Assembly: GCF_009372235.1 (NCBI RefSeq)
Contig: NZ_SULL01000013.1
Coordinates: 207,292-271,291, forward strand
DNA: 64,000 bases
Direction: 5' to 3'
Source of the DNA: Dickeya oryzae
Lineage (GTDB): Bacteria > Pseudomonadota > Gammaproteobacteria > Enterobacterales > Enterobacteriaceae
In this document: one piece after another, positions 63,099 to 64,000 of the stretch
Layout: each line of letters starts with the position of its first letter
How positions within the stretch are numbered: position 1 is the stretch's first letter
Made by a program: the position numbers and the translations under genes
The notes under the pieces: model-generated
What the model saw: only the letters and a program-made list of their open reading frames with translations
Databases searched by the model: none
Told to the model about the DNA's origin: nothing

Positions 63099-63130
63099 AG
63101 CCGGAAGGATCGTTGGGATCGCTTCCGGCT
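63099..63130 (+). terminator. Stem-loop downstream of the Rhs immunity gene
   Basis: AGCCGGAAG (63099-63107) pairs with CTTCCGGCT (63122-63130), with an inner GATC/GATC pair. T-rich sequence follows on the plus strand. It separates the immunity gene from the upstream region. Confidence 0.5.
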
Positions 63131-63137
63131 TATTTTA

Positions 63138-63488
63138 TTATTTCTTCTTGCTAAATTTATTTATCCATCCATCTTCTGTAAAAAGCTCACCGGATAAACC
63201 ATCACTTATTTCGTTAACATTAACGTCTGATGATAATATTTTCTTATTTTCATCTTCCTCAAACATAAAAAGGAAATTAAATACAGTGTTATCAACACAC
63301 TCGGTAATTAAATCTTTAATTACCTTTTTTTGTTTTTCATCAAAATCCGACAATAGATTATGCAGCTCTATAGCTCTCTGTGATTTTAATGTTCCTAATT
63401 GAATTTTTTCAAACCTATCAATCGAACGGTCACGAACCATATGCATAACGGCACAACCAAATTCATCTAAAATTTCTTTATCTGTCAT
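63138..63488 (-). CDS. Probable immunity protein for the adjacent Rhs toxin
   Basis: A 116-residue acidic protein (MTDKEILDEFGCAVMHMVRD onward) nine bases after the stop codon of the Rhs gene, on the same strand. Position, size and acidity fit a cognate immunity protein that binds and blocks the Rhs tip inside the producer. I do not recognise its family. Confidence 0.7.
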   Translation of the reverse strand: MTDKEILDEFGCAVMHMVRDRSIDRFEKIQLGTLKSQRAIELHNLLSDFDEKQKKVIKDLITECVDNTVFNFLFMFEEDENKKILSSDVNVNEISDGLSGELFTEDGWINKFSKKK

Positions 63489-63497
63489 GGCGATAAC

Positions 63498-64000
63498 TCA
63501 CTTATACCAAGGGATATTTGAGGGAGAGATTGCACCTTGAGAGCGTAAATTCCATAACGATTCAGCAACAAGACTTCTTGCTTGTTGTGTCGTTGCTCCT
63601 CCTGATTCTAGTGCATTGACTGCTATTTTCGTATGCTCTGCAAGAGTATTAGGCCGCCCACTATTATAAAGCTCCTTGAACGCCTGCCTTTGATATGAAG
63701 TCATAGCTTGATGGTCTAACCCCATCTTATCCATGTAATCCTGACTAATTGAGAATCCTTTTTTAGGATCATATTTGGGGTTACTCTTAAAACCAGCTTT
63801 AGCATGTACGTGATGTCCACCGACATCTTTATATTCACCAGTCCCACACTTAGCAAGACCTAAAGGATCGATCCACGTTAGGGGATTCGGAGCATAGGCA
63901 TAATTGTTCAACCCGCCCAGCACCCCTATCGGGTCTGGCGAGACATAGCACCCACCGGCCGGGTCGTAGTACCGAAAGCGGTTATAGCACAGCCCGCTTT
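63498..64000 (-). CDS. Rhs-family polymorphic toxin, C-terminal part (partial)
   Basis: The frame is open to the window edge and reads YNRFRYYDPAGGCYVSPDPI then GLNNYAYAPNPLTWIDPLGL, the conserved end of the Rhs core, at which the toxin tip begins. The tip of about 120 residues contains GGHHVHAKAGFK, DPKKGFSISQDYM, DHQAMTSYQRQAFKELYN and ends LRSQGAISPSNIPWYK, a pattern I recall from histidine-based nuclease-like tips of other Rhs proteins. Rhs proteins are delivered by type VI secretion to kill neighbours. Most of the gene lies beyond the window. Confidence 0.88.
   Translation of the reverse strand, partial: SGLCYNRFRYYDPAGGCYVSPDPIGVLGGLNNYAYAPNPLTWIDPLGLAKCGTGEYKDVGGHHVHAKAGFKSNPKYDPKKGFSISQDYMDKMGLDHQAMTSYQRQAFKELYNSGRPNTLAEHTKIAVNALESGGATTQQARSLVAESLWNLRSQGAISPSNIPWYK

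Larger units (their letters stand above)
59030..64000 (+). mobile_element. Second tandem element at the tRNA-Asn site (partial)
   Basis: A second P4-type integrase directly after the right att copy, then a DUF736 gene, a conserved island protein and an Rhs toxin tip. No third att copy was found up to the window edge, so its right end, and whether the Rhs gene belongs to it, are unknown. Confidence 0.65.

Overview
The window reads as a chromosomal segment of a soft-rot enterobacterium, most like Dickeya or a close Pectobacteriaceae relative. The reasons are the enterobacterial order bioA/bioBFCD-uvrB-ybhK, yohJ-yohK-cdd, moeA-moeB and tRNA-Ser(CGA)-mtfA-tRNA-Asn, together with a periplasmic GH3 enzyme that matches in length and layout what I remember of Erwinia chrysanthemi BgxA. 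Species assignment is inference; no 16S or other marker is present.

Region 1-31.9 kb is core chromosome with a few single-gene insertions. It holds a cyanide-insensitive-type bd oxidase (cioAB, partial), ybhK, a VOC protein, SOS-controlled uvrB with a good LexA box and an upstream intergenic region carrying a DnaA-box palindrome and a possible sRNA, then the biotin operon with a BirA operator between bioB and bioA. There follow an MFS exporter/AraC pair, a small membrane protein, bgxA between two patches of degenerate short repeats, yohJK, a lone PD-(D/E)XK nuclease gene, cdd with a CRP site, maeA, moeAB, a thioesterase, a GT2-TPR protein, a flavodoxin-like quinone reductase, and a two-gene phage-tail remnant (tail fibre with a discoidin-like domain plus a DUF3168-like protein) next to tRNA-Ser.

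Region 31.9-59.05 kb is an AT-rich integrative and probably mobilizable island inserted in the 3' end of tRNA-Asn. The bounds are seen directly: a P4-type integrase lies just after the tRNA and the last 22 bp of the tRNA region recur at 59,030-59,051. The island mixes plasmid-like functions (an orphan IncI-type PilV, a possible TrbC/IcmO fragment, a TraD-like accessory protein, a MobA/MobL relaxase preceded by an array of hairpins, and a RepL-like winged-helix protein preceded by four evenly spaced palindromes and a 124-bp duplicated hairpin-rich block) with regulators (a full-length H-NS paralogue, an H-NST-like truncated H-NS, AlpA). It also carries candidate defence or conflict genes: a membrane Mrr-like nuclease, a two-gene NdpA-like/RelA-SpoT-synthetase operon, a membrane GTPase with a tail-anchored partner, and an OLD/PARIS-like ATPase-TOPRIM protein.

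Region 59.05-64 kb starts a second, tandem element: a second P4-type integrase directly follows the repeated attachment site, then a GC-rich patch with a DUF736 gene, a conserved island protein, and the C-terminal toxin tip of an Rhs protein with its likely immunity gene at the window edge.

The best candidates for an undescribed system are the translationally coupled NdpA-like/(p)ppGpp-synthetase pair (39.9-42.0 kb) and the GTPase/tail-anchored protein pair (44.7-46.2 kb). The combination of H-NS and H-NST genes in one island and the palindrome/duplicated-hairpin replication-like module are the most striking regulatory and structural features.
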